Positions 12,493 through 25,551 of a stretch of DNA of 64,000 nucleotides are shown one piece after another. Both the position numbers and the translations under genes were made by a program. The notes beneath the pieces are model-generated. The model was not told the origin of the DNA. It saw only the letters and a list, made by a program, of their open reading frames with translations, and did no database searches. The number at the start of each line of letters is the position of its first letter. Positions within the stretch are counted from its first letter, which is position 1. The DNA is from Isoetes taiwanensis. Its lineage: Eukaryota > Streptophyta > Lycopodiopsida > Isoetales > Isoetaceae. The DNA is taken from the NCBI GenBank assembly GCA_021234155.1, contig JAJEKV010000062.1, positions 8,637,408 to 8,701,407 of the forward strand. The letters are read 5' to 3'.

Positions 12493-13556
12493 AATTAATT
12501 CATATCAGGACATTGGCTGTAGTTTACAGTCAGCTACTTACCTTTAATTTGCTTGGGACAATCTAATATATAATCTAGTATATGTGGATTGACATTGTGG
12601 ACGACCACTGTGCTGCTGCAAATTTGGCGCGACACAGGTAGATTCCATGCATAGATGAATGGATCTGCATAGATGATGGGTGCTTTTTCGGCCAATTTAA
12701 TTGGTTGTAGAGGACTAGGTTGGCGCACGTCCCTACATGGTTTTGACATACCCCAAGCATATTCTTCGTTTTGGTGTGTGCTTGTGGACGGTTGCGATGT
12801 CGGCTGTGGGCCTTATTGATGGCTGGAATCTGTTGAACGTCTTAGTGGTGACTCCACGTATCTCAGTGCTAATAGTTATCAGATCTAGCTCTTGTGATCG
12901 GACTTGATCGGAATATACATGTCACTCTAGGGTTTCTGTTCCATGGCCCTGAAGGTGGCTCGTAGCTCCATTTTTATTCTTAGAATTCAATTCTAAACAC
13001 AAATTCCGTTCTGCGAGCCACTTGCCCCTTTTTAGCCCCTTGCCTTCTTTTTCTCGAAATTGGCTCGTAGCTCTATTTGGCTATTCGAATTCAATTCAAA
13101 ACACAAAGCTCATCCTACGGGCCATTTGCCCCTTCCGTCCACATTCATTTTGAGGGCTTCACAGAGGTGCTTCATTATGGCAAAAGATGGCATGAAGATA
13201 GAAAGAGTGGCATACAACAGGTGGTACTCCTTCCAAAACACTTGAAAAATCAATGCCCAGACAACTTTACCGCCTATAAATTTATCACTAGCATTAGCAT
13301 TATCTTCTTTTATTCTTGGTAGACTTTTAATATTTGGTTATTGTATTTGGTGATGGGGCCTAGTCCCCAGGTTTTTTACATGGGCTGTTGCCCTTGCATG
13401 TGCCGTCCCATAACCCGTTGGGTTCCCGTGGACGTAAAAATTCTTATCTTATCTTATCTTATCTTTGGCCCACAATGTCCTTTCATGGATGACAAGGGAA
13501 ATCAATTTTGCACAACTATACCACCTTCTCTCTTTGTCCTCAGAGGAACTTCTTGA
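12493..13556. other. Intergenic with an imperfect tandem duplication
   Basis: Two related units of about 73 bp start with ggctcgtagctc at 12957 and 13062, each ending in tttgcccctt or cttgcccctt. A short TTATC repeat occupies about 13440-13467. No gene is supported. Confidence 0.5.
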
Positions 13557-13862
13557 TTGAAGAGAGAATGCCTCTCTCATGGGACCTTGTCAGGGGACTC
13601 TCTAGCTCCATTACAACTTCCTTGCCATGAGGAGGAGTCCTTACTAGAGCAGCTTCTGCCAGAGTCTCCAGCACAACTTCATTCCCAGCAAGAGGAGTCT
13701 TTGCAAGGGCACATTCCCCCACCCATGCCAAGCGAGAGGAAGACCCAACAAGATTCCTTACCAGCATCTTCAACACATATACATGTTCATGAGGAGTTTC
13801 AACTAGCAGAAGCTCTACCTAGTGACAGAAAAGAAAAACAGGAACCACATGTCGCACCCTAA
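13557..13862 (+). other. Open frame of 101 codons, Glu/Gln/Ser-rich, doubtful
   Basis: The frame contains related short units (HEEESLLEQLLP, QQEESLQGHIPP). I recognise no domain. It could be a fragment of a larger broken gene or chance. The opposite strand is also partly open, which weakens the case. Confidence 0.2.
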
Positions 13863-15253
13863 GACCTCATGCATCATTTGCATCTACAGGTCCAGCATTT
13901 GCCACCTACACCCCATAATAGATATAGTCTACAAAGCAAGATATACCTGCTATGGTGATTCAAAGCTCAAGGCAATTCCAAGACAATTTAGGATGGCCAA
14001 TTTTGGTCCAAACTCCAAGACCAACTAATCAAATCTTCGTCATTCGGGGAGAACTTTGAAGTACAGTTTAAAAAATGCAAGGTAAATATAGCAGAATAGT
14101 CGCATAAATCTACAGAATGTAGGATAAATTCTGAAAGTAACGAACTATTCAAATTCAAAGCAAGAACTTTGTCATTATATCATTGTTTGATTGGAAGAGG
14201 GACCTGAATTGAAGAGAAATTGCTTTCCATGTTAATTTATTTTGCATGGCACACATGATCATCTCTTCCAAGTTTCTTCTTACACTTGTTGCTAGTGGTT
14301 TTGTTGAGCATTTGAAGAAACAAACATTTATTACATAAGAAAGTCTAAGGTTGAAGGGGTGTATATGCAAAAATGATATGAAAGCTGATATGAATATGGA
14401 GGTTTAAGAAATTTGGATTAATGAGAAGTTTTATAGTGAAATTTTATAGCGAAATTTCTAGAAAGAGAATCCAAGGTTCTTGAGGAGTTCTAGTTTAGGT
14501 TCATGGGTAATGGTAGTGGCACTAGAGCATGGTGATTAAGTTTATTCAATCCGTTTCGTATTGCGGGAGGATATTCTCGCAATGGTGGAAACTATGATTC
14601 TGGTATTGTATTGTATTGAAAATGGTATGTTTGTGCATGTTTGAGCTGCTTCTTTGTTGTGAGGGGCAAGTTTCTATTTTGGAGTGGTTATTTATGGTTT
14701 AGTTTGTGTTTTTTGCAAAGGTACGTTTTTGGAAAGCCACGAGACCGGTTTTGGAACGCAGGGCACGATTGTCCTCCCTGATCCTATTCTGCCGTTCATG
14801 TCGACCAGAGCTTCTGCTGCAGGGCGAGCCAGATTTGGAGATGGAGCACCATAGAATCGTCCGCTGGAGATGCGACGGTGGCAAAGTCATTCCGGCAGTC
14901 CATAGCTGCCCTTGTTCGAAGATTTCCCATGCTTTCTGAGACGAACAGGCCACATGAGGACTAGAGGCATAGGGCAGATGAGCAGATGAATCGATCCATT
15001 TTATAAGAGCCTCAGGGCAACAAAAAATAGCCGGTTTCTTTTACCTTAGAACAGAACAGGGCTCTTTCTTGCCATTCTGGAGGTCTTATCTATGGCGGCG
15101 CTCTGGATGATTGGTCTTCGGCGTCTGCTGTAGCCCACCATTTTCCTGCCCTGAAATCGGAGGAGTTGTGGCAGATACTTGATGGGTTTAAGCTTTGATT
15201 CTCGATGGGGTTGTGGGAGAATGTATTAAACGGATTATAATCACAAAAATGGG

Positions 15254-15305
15254 CTCTGGAGAGGCCGTTCGGGCCTGGAGGTTCGAATCCTCCAGCCCAG
15301 GATTG
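15254..15305 (+). repeat. tRNA-like 3' half with box B, possible SINE relic
   Basis: GGAGG-TTCGAAT-CCTCC forms a T-arm with a perfect RNA polymerase III box B (GGTTCGAATCC). TGGGCT at the left pairs with AGCCCA at the right like an acceptor stem. There is no room for normal D and anticodon arms. A T-run follows at about 15315. It is a tRNA-derived relic rather than a working tRNA. Confidence 0.4.
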
Positions 15306-16408
15306 CTTGGTTTCTTTTTTTTTTTTATGCAGGTCGGCCTGCTGTAGGAGCGCAGCATAGTTTTTATCCACTGCAATTCCGCTTCACGTAATGCCAATGG
15401 TCGTGTGTTTTAATTCAGCACCATTGAAATTTGTATGGGTCACGGCCTGCAAAAAACAGAGGGCCCTTCATCTGGCATAAAAGGAGGAATATTCCTCCCA
15501 TCAACGGCCCCAATTGAAAAATGAAAACATCCCATTAAGTTAAAAAAACAAGCAGGACAATGCTGAAGGCCGACTTTTATTGTTCATCTGACAGCAAGGT
15601 TGATTCTTGTGTTTCATGCTTTTTGTTAGGCCTTTTTGGTGTTGCCTTTCCGGGTGAGGAGGGACCAAATCCTTGGCCTATTCCATTGTTTCATTGTTTT
15701 GCAGAACCTTCTTGTTTTATATTATGAAATCCATGGAAAATAAACTTGAGGCAGTGCTACCCATGAGCAGTGGAGCAATGAGTGGCAGCCTAAAGTTTCT
15801 TCCCATTAACTCTGAATCCCGTGGGTTTGCTAATATAAACCCATGTGGAGGCTTGAGGGGGAAGGGAGAAACAGGATAATAGGAGGTATAACGGCCTCCT
15901 CGTGGTTTATGCATGCCTAGCATTGTGGGCAATGGCATGGTGTCTTCCATGGCTTCTTCTGTTGCATGAGAAGTACATAATCCATCCATTATTATTTCTT
16001 CCATTGCATAAGAAGTACGCCAACCATCTAGCAATTGGTCTTTGTGTTGCTGTCCAAGTCCCTCGGTTCTTGCATATCTTTCTTGAAGAGTTGTGGTATG
16101 AGTATTTGTTTGTGAATCATAGAGCAAAGCACTAACTTGCTATGAGATCTTGCAAGGGGCTGAAATCCCGAGGCTGCAAAGCATGTTATTTATTCTGTTC
16201 TTCTAGTTTTGTTGGCGTAGCTGTAGTAAACCAGTATGCAATATAGCATATCTTGACTTATGTTGTGATTTTTAACTGAATGATTCCATCATGAAGGGAA
16301 TACGACATGGAAAATATGAAATGTCATATGCAATGTAGTGTGGTGTAGTGTAGTGTAGTGTGGTCACATGTCCAGTTGGATGCTGCCTAGTTGCGTGACG
16401 TTAAAATA

Positions 16409-16482
<74 letters not shown>
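16409..16482. repeat. CTAT tetranucleotide microsatellite, about 18 copies
   Basis: An uninterrupted CTAT run of about 74 bp. Its purity suggests length variability among individuals. Confidence 0.97.
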
Positions 16483-16483
<1 letters not shown>

Positions 16484-17855
16484 CATCAAGGACCAGGAAT
16501 TAGTGGTTTTATGTTATGTATGGTAAAAGAGACAGGCGTCTCTTGTTGGTGCTGTTGATTTATAACAAGGAATAAATTATTAAACGTAAATTTCTTATTA
16601 GCCATAATTGTCCGTGATTAATTCCAAAACTTTCTGTGGTCTAGCTAAACTCTACACATTTTCTCTGTCATACTTTCTGGCGTTTAGCTAAACTAACCCA
16701 CAAGTCATCCCAAAAATTCCTGTGGTGTGGTCAACGGGAAACACTAAGCTAAAAATTACTATACTTTTTCCAACTGTTTTCATTTCTTTTAATCATTTTC
16801 TTTGTGGAAACATTCTAAAACAATGCCAGCTAGGTAAGTCTATACCTCAAATTATTCCACAGATGCTAGAAAATAAATTACTAATCATATGTTTCTTAAC
16901 TAGCCCGAAATTCATTTCAAAAGTTTATATGATTTAGCTAAACAATACAAAATTTCACTCTCTTACTTTCTAGCGTTTGGTTAAAGAGACTTAAGGTTGG
17001 TGCGGGCGTGAAGAAAGCTAAGCTAAAATTGTTTTTCCCAATTTTTCCAATTACTTGAGCCATAAGTTTTTGAAAATGTGCTAAAAAATTGCCAAATAGC
17101 TAAGTTTAGCCTTTTAATTATTCCTTGATGCACAAACTATATGGTTGATTAGCATACGAACAAATTTAACACCGTGCTCCAAAAGGTCTAATTTTGATTG
17201 TTGCTATGGATTATCAAATGCAACTTTGTGCTCCATACATGTATTTGAGACAAGAAGACCGAGTAACTATCTAAATAATATAGCAGTGCCATTTAGCAAA
17301 TCTAGCGTGAGGATGATTTTTGGCCAGCCTGGATGTCAAAACCATTTGTGTGCTAGAAAGCACAATATATGGTGCATGTTTAGTGGGCACTTCTCATCAT
17401 ATTATATACTAGTCTTTGAACCAATTAATTGGAAAATTCAGATTTGATGACATAACCAAACTGCCTTTGGAGCAGTATAGATATGTAAAGCTATTTTGTT
17501 TCTTTCTGCACCGAAGTTTCCTTTCGTGTTAAATTTTGCACGCATTCGACACCTTCTTGACAACAGTTGCCAATGAATAGCAAGTTTTATGAATGGACAA
17601 GTTGGACGTCCATATCCTTTTCAACTATCACAAATTGGATAAAGAGAAATGTTTGCGGCATAAATTTCTTGTATATGTAACCTCTATTGATCAATAAACA
17701 TATCTTGTGTCTTGGTGCAACTATGTATTTCATCCCTCTCCCTCTCATCAATAAAGTTAACAGTTTTCATCACAATTGTAGGATCTAGATATGAATAGCT
17801 AGATTTCATGCAATGGGTTACAACAATAATCTTTTGTAGCAAGAGTTCTTGTATA

Positions 17856-17948
17856 CAGGAATGGCAATCTACTTGCCACTCCTGGGATGGAAACAGAGCG
17901 TGTCGCCCTGTTTTCATCCCAGGAATGGCAAGTAGATTGCCACTCCTG
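17856..17948. repeat. Long hairpin, 41-bp arms and 11-bp loop
   Basis: The left arm (17856-17896) and right arm (17908-17948) are reverse complements with about two mismatches. Each arm is itself nearly palindromic around ggcaatctacttgcc, so a cruciform or double hairpin is possible. No gene is adjacent. Confidence 0.85.
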
Positions 17949-19400
17949 TAACGTGGAAGCAACTAAGGTGCAATCTTGCGCCAAGAATGCAGGGTAAAAG
18001 AAAGAGAATGCAGGGTAAATGCAAAAATGCAAGGTAAATGGGAAGATAAACAGAAGAATGTCGGGGAAACGCTCAACTCTTTCATAGTAAATTTTCCTAT
18101 AAATGAATCATATTATGCGTCATAGCACAATTGGCTCCGTGGGCAGAATTGCACCTAAGTTGTTTTTACGATATTAAAAGCATTGATCAAATGGCTAGCA
18201 ACGACTAGATCTTTATAATCTGCGACAACCACGATTTAAGGAATCATTTCTTGGGTAAATTCTCAACTTTTAGGGCATGCTCTTTTTCATTGCCTCCCGA
18301 ATAATAGGTAGTTTAGAAATTGAAACACACATTTTTCGTCGTGGCTTCCCTATGTGGAACATGTTTTAACACATGTCATCACTTGCGGCACAACTTCTCG
18401 TTTAATTTTACAGTTTACTTTTGAGTAATAAATCTCCAAATCCTCTGCCTGGGTAGATTTGTATAATATTATGCACTAAATCTTTTAAGAACAAGGATGT
18501 CAAAGCCAAACTCTAGTTTCTGAAATTTTATACAGGGTTTTTCAGGTCTAGCATACCAATGAGTTCTTTTATGAAGATTGGAAAATCTCTTTCATGAATG
18601 GAAGATATAAATAGAGAATCCGTTGCAAGTTCCCTAGCCGTCCATAAACAAAGACCCTGATAAGTCTTTTGTGCAACAATAAATTTTTTGCAGCTATTCA
18701 TACCATCAGATAACATATTAACTGTCCATATTTTTTACTTATCCCGATGTCTCCAATGGAATAGGTTCCGTTTAAAAGACTTGTAGAGGAATGGCAGCTC
18801 GATTACTGATTTACAAGTCTGGTCCTCAGACAGTAGTATGCCAAAAAAAATTCACTTCCTACTCATCCAGGATTTGGATAGGCATTACCTTATTTTGGCT
18901 GTTACATGGATCAACCACCAAATATCAGCTAAAAAGACTACCTGTAAATAAATGATGGGGCCACCAGCGAATTTCCCTCCTATGCTACTCATGCCCCAGC
19001 TGTAAAGGTGCCTGCTATGATGTCACAGCTCTCCCAACTACTTGGCAAAGGCGACGAATCAATGGCTTGCCATGCATCAAGATATTGGACTTGCACTTCA
19101 ACTAGTTCCCCAATTCTCTGTCTCCCATACACCAAGTGCTGAATTCCAGCTTATATGTACAGAATGATGTCAATGTGTTGATCATTGTCATCTCTACCAG
19201 ACACCAGAACAACAAAAACACCATGACATCATGCTCTTGCCCTGGTATATAGTGTGTGCAATACACTATGTATCAACAAGAAAACATCCAACCAAAGAAA
19301 GGTGGAATAATAATGAATTGACAAAATGCAGAAGCCCATAAAACCTTCCTAATGGGATACATGAATGAAAAAGCCAATCTGCTTCAAACGGTCTGTAATA

Positions 19401-20555
19401 TCACAATTTGCAATGAGAATATTGAGATCTATGTAATATTTGATCTTGATGTCTTCGGTGTTTGATTAGACTTGAATAAGCCCGTTGATACTTGACGATT
19501 ATCCAAAACATATGCCAGAAAGAGAATTCAGGCCAAAGAGCTCTAGAAAATGCAAGATAAGAATCAGAGCATTGCCAAAGCATGAAATTACTCAGTCTGG
19601 TTTCCCCAGAAGTCCTTATAAGGAGGTCAATAGGAGGGCACCCTGCTGTATAAAGTTCACGAGAAATAGCTTCTTCTGTGATCATATTAATACCAGCCAT
19701 ACTCTTCCCCATATTCTGCTCATGATTTACCTCATCAAAATGTGCAAGCCCGCTATTGAACCTTTTGTCATTATTTGCTGATCTATGATTTGTTTGATCA
19801 TAGGATGCAACTCCCTTTTTCTTAGAAATCTGGTTATTAATATATTTACCATTCAGTCCATTTGCCATTGGAGGCCTGGAATAGCAAACATCATTCAGAT
19901 CCCAATCCAAGACATGCTTTTTTCTAACCTGGTCTATAGCATGAACAATTTCCTGAGTGGATGTATATGCAATACATATATTAAAAACAGCTGAAGCATT
20001 ATCCTTAGTAGCAGCCATGGCACGCTCAGCAGATGCCCTAACTTTCTCAGGAAGCAAAGATAAATTCCCCAAGATCCTAACTTGAACACCATAATCATTT
20101 ATAACACTATTACTCAAAATCAAATCAAGCTTCTCCTGCATCAGATCCATCAAATGGGACACTTCTTCCTTGGATCGATTAAAATTGTCAATACTGAAGG
20201 CATAAACAGTCATATACCTGACACCTAGTTGCGTACACATCTCCAAAGTTCCAATAAGGCTCTCATACCCGGCAGCATGACCTTCGATCCGATCCATATG
20301 AGACTTAACAGCGAACCTCCTATTCCCATCCATGATAATGGCAATATGTTGAGGTACAGGGCCACAAGCCAGGACTTGAATGATTTTATTTTGGAGAGAT
20401 GAAGATGTGGCCAGCCATAACCGAGAAAAAATTCTGAGAATGAGTTGAAATAGATGAAAGAAGAAAAGAAAAAAAACCTGAGCCAGATTGATGGGGCGCA
20501 GGGCGGTAAAACTGATATGGGCTGTTCCCTTAGTATGAAATTGAGCAGCGGCCAT
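19401..20555 (-). CDS. cis-prenyltransferase (dehydrodolichyl diphosphate synthase), single exon
   Basis: The enzyme adds isopentenyl units in cis to make the dolichol precursor used for glycosylation at the endoplasmic reticulum. The frame is 384 codons without introns. A hydrophobic segment (residues about 22-50) could anchor it to the membrane. The diphosphate-binding signature is intact as IAIIMDGNRRFAV (residues 71-83), followed by EGHAAGYESL (91-100). SIDNFNRSKEEV (121-132) and RTSGETRLSNFMLWQ (314-328) complete the conserved regions. A plant-type insertion of about 80 residues (215-295) precedes the last conserved block. No C-terminal RXG motif is seen, so it may need an NgBR/LEW1-type partner as other eukaryotic enzymes do. 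No break is visible. Introns are absent, so an expressed retrocopy is possible. Confidence 0.93.
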   Translation of the reverse strand: MAAAQFHTKGTAHISFTALRPINLAQVFFLFFFHLFQLILRIFSRLWLATSSSLQNKIIQVLACGPVPQHIAIIMDGNRRFAVKSHMDRIEGHAAGYESLIGTLEMCTQLGVRYMTVYAFSIDNFNRSKEEVSHLMDLMQEKLDLILSNSVINDYGVQVRILGNLSLLPEKVRASAERAMAATKDNASAVFNICIAYTSTQEIVHAIDQVRKKHVLDWDLNDVCYSRPPMANGLNGKYINNQISKKKGVASYDQTNHRSANNDKRFNSGLAHFDEVNHEQNMGKSMAGINMITEEAISRELYTAGCPPIDLLIRTSGETRLSNFMLWQCSDSYLAFSRALWPEFSFWHMFWIIVKYQRAYSSLIKHRRHQDQILHRSQYSHCKL

Positions 20556-22058
20556 AGCAGCAGCAGAGTGTGAGAAGTCGAAAGGTCCCGCCTAAGCTGT
20601 GGCTGCTAACGGGGGGCGTTAACACGTCCTCCACGTAAAATCTACCAGTCCATGGTCACCACGTGGCAAGATTGACCACACAGCCACAATTACAAGCCAC
20701 AAATGTATCGGGGATACTTAAATCCACTTTCCTATATTTAACCACTCCAATAGTGTTGGGCAAACTTTTTAGGTCTCTTCTAAAACTTTCCTATGGTTAC
20801 TTTGGCCAGTCGGATATCTTGTGTTTAGAGCCGAAACTTTCTATTGTCTTAATAGAAAACTACAAGAAAAATTGCCGGAAAAATTCTTACGATACACTCA
20901 CCTGACCGAAAATTTTCCAATTCCAACCGGTTGATTTATAGTGTTCCCCGGAATTTGCCCAACCCCATTTCTATTTCTGCGCCACCATGTTGCTTCTACC
21001 AATATAATCGGAATCAAGAACATGATTGCACTATTTTTAATGGACCTAATCGTGAGCATATCAGCAGGTATGAAACTCCTACTACTTATAAACCGTCTCC
21101 TTAGTTATGCCTCAGTGTATGAAATTTCTATAGCAGCCAGGAAAATTCAACAGTGAATCCCGGCTCAACAGACTGCAACAGAATAGCCATGCGCTCAAAA
21201 GCTGTCCCCGATTGTTATATTTATAAACCCTTGAAGTTACATATTCAACCCATCAGGGAAGAATTTCAAAAGTGAAATGGCACACAACTTATGGATAAAA
21301 AAAAAAAATAGTTGTGACCATAAAACATGTTAACTATTGTAGACTTTAAGAAAGTTTCAACATAATCAACAGAAATCATGCATAGCCGAGCATGAACTCC
21401 AATGGATCAACCTGTATAATATGGAAAATAGTTTCCAATTCGTCCAAATCAAAGGGGGTATAATCTGTGAATTGCAGCATAGTGTCGAATTAATATCAAA
21501 GTGCTCCTCCAGCTTGGCTGCGAAAATCATCTTCAAATTGTTCCATCATCAGAGATCTTCATTATCCAGAATGATATCTATTGTTGTTTGAGCCAGAATC
21601 TCTTGTTTTAAGACCATCATTTTCTTCTTGATTTGATCCCTGATCCATTTCTCCAAGATGGGCTTAAGATCATACCTCCTACGTCTAGGTGGAATCATCA
21701 TGTCATAGTGTTCAGTCACAAACTCTGTTGTTATCACCATCAGCAGCATTAGTGACAATTTGAAGAACGCATATAAACCATGGAAACTACCAAGAGTGTC
21801 GCAATTTATATCATATGCTAGGCCCTTATGTTTTCTGTGGGCCAAAGCAGTTTCAACCAACAATGATTGGAAACATGCCTTAAGCCAATTTAGACTAAAG
21901 GTGTGAGAATCATAATGGGCCTAGTTCCTGTGTTTCCATATGGTCCATCGAGCTAAAGTTCTCAGGGTACCATGAAAGGCATTCGTAAATCTTAAGAAGT
22001 TCAAGAAATTCTGAATGGAAGAATCTGTTGTGGCAGCACAAAGGTTGGTAGCCCAAGA
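20556..22058. other. Spacer between the cis-prenyltransferase and a LINE fragment
   Basis: No supported gene. The frame at 21549-21863 (minus) follows the LINE zinc-finger region in the same direction and may be a decayed part of that insertion, but I recognise no motif in it. Confidence 0.45.
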
Positions 22059-23260
22059 CTAGAAGGGACTTAATCTTTGATATTGAAAAACATGTAAGTT
22101 TGTCTCAACTTGCAGGTAGCCAAATGGACAGAGATTTGAAGTTGCTTGGTTGTATTTAGCAGCTCGTTCATTAGTGGCAAGAATTTGATTGATTAATAAC
22201 CATCCGAAAAGAAGAACCTTCTTAGCACAATAGGCCTGCCAACTATCAACGATGGTCTTGACAGCTACTTCATGAGGACAACCCCATACTCTGGCAGTTT
22301 TAAGATCAGTATGATCAAGGATCAACTGATATATCTTGTAGACACTGTGCTGCCTTTTTTTATCATAGCTCCAAGAGATAGGAGCTCCAGAATCCCTCCA
22401 GTCATCTACTGCTAGCTTGATTGAAGCATATATTTTTCTATTAGTATAGGAGTCACTGATTCTTGACACTAGTTGCTGCCAGCTTATCTAGCTTTTACCA
22501 ACTCTGAGGTCAAAGATGGTCTGAATAACTGCTTGGCTCCATTCTTTATATTTCCTCGGGTTTTGAGAGCTAAGCGACCTGCTTCACTAGGTGCAGGTTA
22601 TGATGCCAGAAAAAATGGAATTTTTTACTTACATTATTGATTGCATCAGCATGGAAGCCATGGGAGACCTCGTTCCAAGCATCTAAAATTCTCATAATTG
22701 GAGATGTATGAGGGGCAGCTGTAAATTGATAAAATGCTGAATTTGGAAGCTGACGCTGAAGAGAGTTGCGGCCAACTGGTTTGGATTTGGTTATGCCAAC
22801 CTACCTTCTAGTCCCCCTCCCAAATGAATTTTCTCTTTGCTACCTCAATTTCAACATAAGTTGCCTTGTCAGCCACTATAGCATAGGAGAAATAAATATG
22901 TATGCTAGCAAATCACACTATTGACAACTTCCACCCTCCCTATCAAGGAGAGAGATGTAGGATACATCATAAATTTCCTTTTGATTATGTTGGTAACTGA
23001 AGCCCATAGATACGCAAATTCATATCCAAGGCTAGTGGAAGACCTAGCAATTTTGTGGCCATATTTTTTCCTAAAACAGAAATACCTGCAATACTAGTAT
23101 CCAAAGTGCCCAGGAGTATCAAACACTTGGATTTGTTCAAGCAAACACCTGATGCTTTTCCAAATAGCTCCATTGCAAGGAAGAACTCATGCACACTTTT
23201 ATAATTATTTTTCAGATTTAAAAAAGTATCATCTGCATACTGCATCAATGAGAAGATATT
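22059..23260 (-). mobile_element. Truncated L1-type LINE: end of reverse transcriptase plus zf-RVT region
   Basis: On the minus strand, 23248-22985 encodes the reverse-transcriptase catalytic motif in MQYADDTFLNL and the following thumb-like text. Positions 22469-22059 encode the C-terminal zinc-binding region of plant LINEs, with KKVLLFGWLLINQILATNER and a CPFGYLQVET-like knuckle. Between them the frame is broken. The same YADDTF context occurs in the longer LINE at 27873-31154, so the two belong to the same broad group. Confidence 0.75.
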
Positions 23261-24049
23261 CCTGTAACCTATGACAACATGATGCCGAAGGAGAAACTCG
23301 AGAAGAGTGCATACCTTGCAATAAAGTACTGGATTTTATTCTATCCAGTTATGAAAAGAACTAGAGAGGCTAAAATGATATAAACCATGCACTGGAAAAG
23401 AGCTAGAGAGGCCGAAATGAAAATTTCCTCCTATTTTCATTTCTTGCTATTTCCTCCCGAATTCTTCCCTTTTCCCTCGATTTTTGCAATATTCAAATTA
23501 AGACAAAAACCCACAGCCTTTTTAACTTATTTTGTAGTTAGAGACTTGACTTTTTTGAGATACTATTGCATGCTTCCACCCAGAAGACCCCAGACCAAAC
23601 CCGATTACAACCAACTTTAAACTCATCATTCTCCAAGTACAGAGCTATCCAGAAGATTGGAACAACAAAAATATGCTATCAAAGCAGCTGCATAAGTATT
23701 AAAATATCCTCTATCATGCTTTGCATAAGCTTTGCCAACTCTATTGTTCCCTCTTGAACCCTTGCATCCTTTAGATCCTCGACAGCTTCGAGAATGATGA
23801 AAATAAAGTAGCTGCATCGGTATTAAAATATCCTCTATCATGCCTTGCATAAGCTCTGCTAAGTCTATTATTCTCTCTTGAACCCTTGCACCACTTTAGA
23901 CCCTCAACTGCTTCGGTCTCTTTCCAATTCAGCCATATTGAAGTCTCCAACCAACAACCATGTGACATTTTGCCTAAGCTGAATAATTTTACTCCTCACA
24001 GTTATCCACAAAGCACCACGCTGACGAGTTACCTATTTATATTCATGGT
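23261..24049. other. Spacer with a tandem duplication of about 125 bp
   Basis: Two related units lie at about 23685-23770 and 23809-23895. Each contains gtattaaaatatcctctatc and ends in ctcttgaacccttgca. Both strands have short open frames because of the duplication. No domain is recognised. Confidence 0.5.
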
Positions 24050-25551
24050 TCCTCAAAGGAAGGCACTGACTAGTCTTCTGCTCCATCGATTTTGCTCTCA
24101 ACAATTGGTTTTCTCTAAGCAATCTCCTCCACCAATTTGCTCTTAGGGATCTGCTCTCACCAAGTTGTAATGATTCTTTAAAGGTCATGTAAAATCAAGG
24201 AAGTGTCTTAATTGCTTACTTCTTGAAGAGCATTTGAATTATTTTGTTAAATCTTACGAGTAATGTGGTAAATTTCAAACATTTGAAATTTGAAAAAATA
24301 ACAGGAAATTTAAGGCAAGCTACCCTTAAAGGTTTGGGAAATGAACATGAAACTTAAGGGCATTTGGTGAATTAACGTAAATCTTAAAAGCATTGAACAA
24401 TTTCAAAAAATACGACATACTTTGTATGTTTACCAAGGGCATTTTAAGAAATTATCAAAACTCATGGGCATCCGGTGATATTCTTTAAAACATATGGTTA
24501 TTTTGTAGTTTTTCCCAAAAAAGAAAAACACCATTATTAGATGATTCATACATTCATTTCCAAGTAATGTTTTCTAACTGATGTAGCCATTTGGAATTAT
24601 ATGTGCAGTTCATGACTTTAAAACAAAGCAATTAGTACAGTACATCCGTATTCTACTGCAATAAACATTGAATTCAATAAACCAACCACCACACAATGAT
24701 TTGTCATAACTGTGCTTGGTTTGCTTGCCTCTTCTCATCTTTGCTTGTTCTAATTATTGTGATTGGCTATGTTTTAATGCATTCTTTGTTGGGACAAAAC
24801 TTCCCTTAAATCCTAGTAGATGGTAGGGCCCAACCTTCCCCCAAGCCTATCCTACTGCTAGTTAGATAATTTGTTTTAGTTGAAGGAAGAAATGCCTCTC
24901 AAATAGATAGTAAAAAATAAGAGAATAATGCATTAATAAAACTACTGCAACTTTAAAGATATAGTAATTTTTCACTGTTCTTTTCAAAATGCATGTCTAT
25001 TTATGATTTATGATAATTAATCACTATTCTTTTCAAAATGCAAGTCTACATCTTTTGCTATTGGTTAACAAAGTCAATATGTATGATCATGCTTGAATCT
25101 AGGGAAAAACTACAAAATAGCCTTATGTTTTAGACAAATTTCACCGAATACCCCTAAATTCTGATAAGTTTATGAGATTCCCTTGGTCAACATACAAAGT
25201 ATTTTGTATTATTGAAAATTGTTCAAATGCCCTTAAGATTTAAATTAATTCCCTAAATGCCTTAAGATTCCTGTTATTATTTGAATGCCCTTGAGACCCA
25301 TAATGCGACAGTTTTCAATTTCAAATGTTTCAAAATTAATCAAATACCTTTAAGATTTCACAAAATAGTTCAAATGCCCTTCAAGAAGCAAATAATTGAC
25401 ACACTTCGTCGATTTTGCTTGACCACTAAAGAATTGTTCCAACTTGGTGAGAGCAGATCCTTGAGAATAAATCGGTAAAATTGGGGCAGATTGTAGACTG
25501 CTAAGAGCAAATCAATAGAGCAGAAGATAATTCAATGCCTTCCTTTGAGGA
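24050..25551. repeat. Inverted repeat with arms of about 450 bp (foldback/MULE-like)
   Basis: Positions 24050-24520 read backwards match 25103-25551. Both contain gggaaaaactacaaaata, the cccttggt.aacatacaaagta block, and a shared tccttgagaataaat / tccctaagagcaaat block. The spacer (24521-25102) has no gene. Long terminal inverted repeats without a clear transposase are typical of foldback or non-autonomous Mutator-like elements. The family name is inferred. Confidence 0.65.

Larger units (their letters stand above)
13863..19400. other. Long intergenic stretch
   Basis: No gene is supported in 5.5 kb. The stretch holds a tRNA-like box-B sequence (15254-15305), a (GTAGT)n run near 16340-16365, a long CTAT microsatellite (16409-16482), and a strong hairpin (17856-17948). 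Open frames at 15717-16127 (minus) and 14699-14953 (minus) have no recognisable motif. Confidence 0.6.

Noticed and set aside
15254-15305. Functional tRNA gene
   Set aside because: T-arm and acceptor-like pairing exist but there is no space for D and anticodon arms.
16409-16482. CRISPR-like or satellite array
   Set aside because: A simple CTAT microsatellite without spacers.
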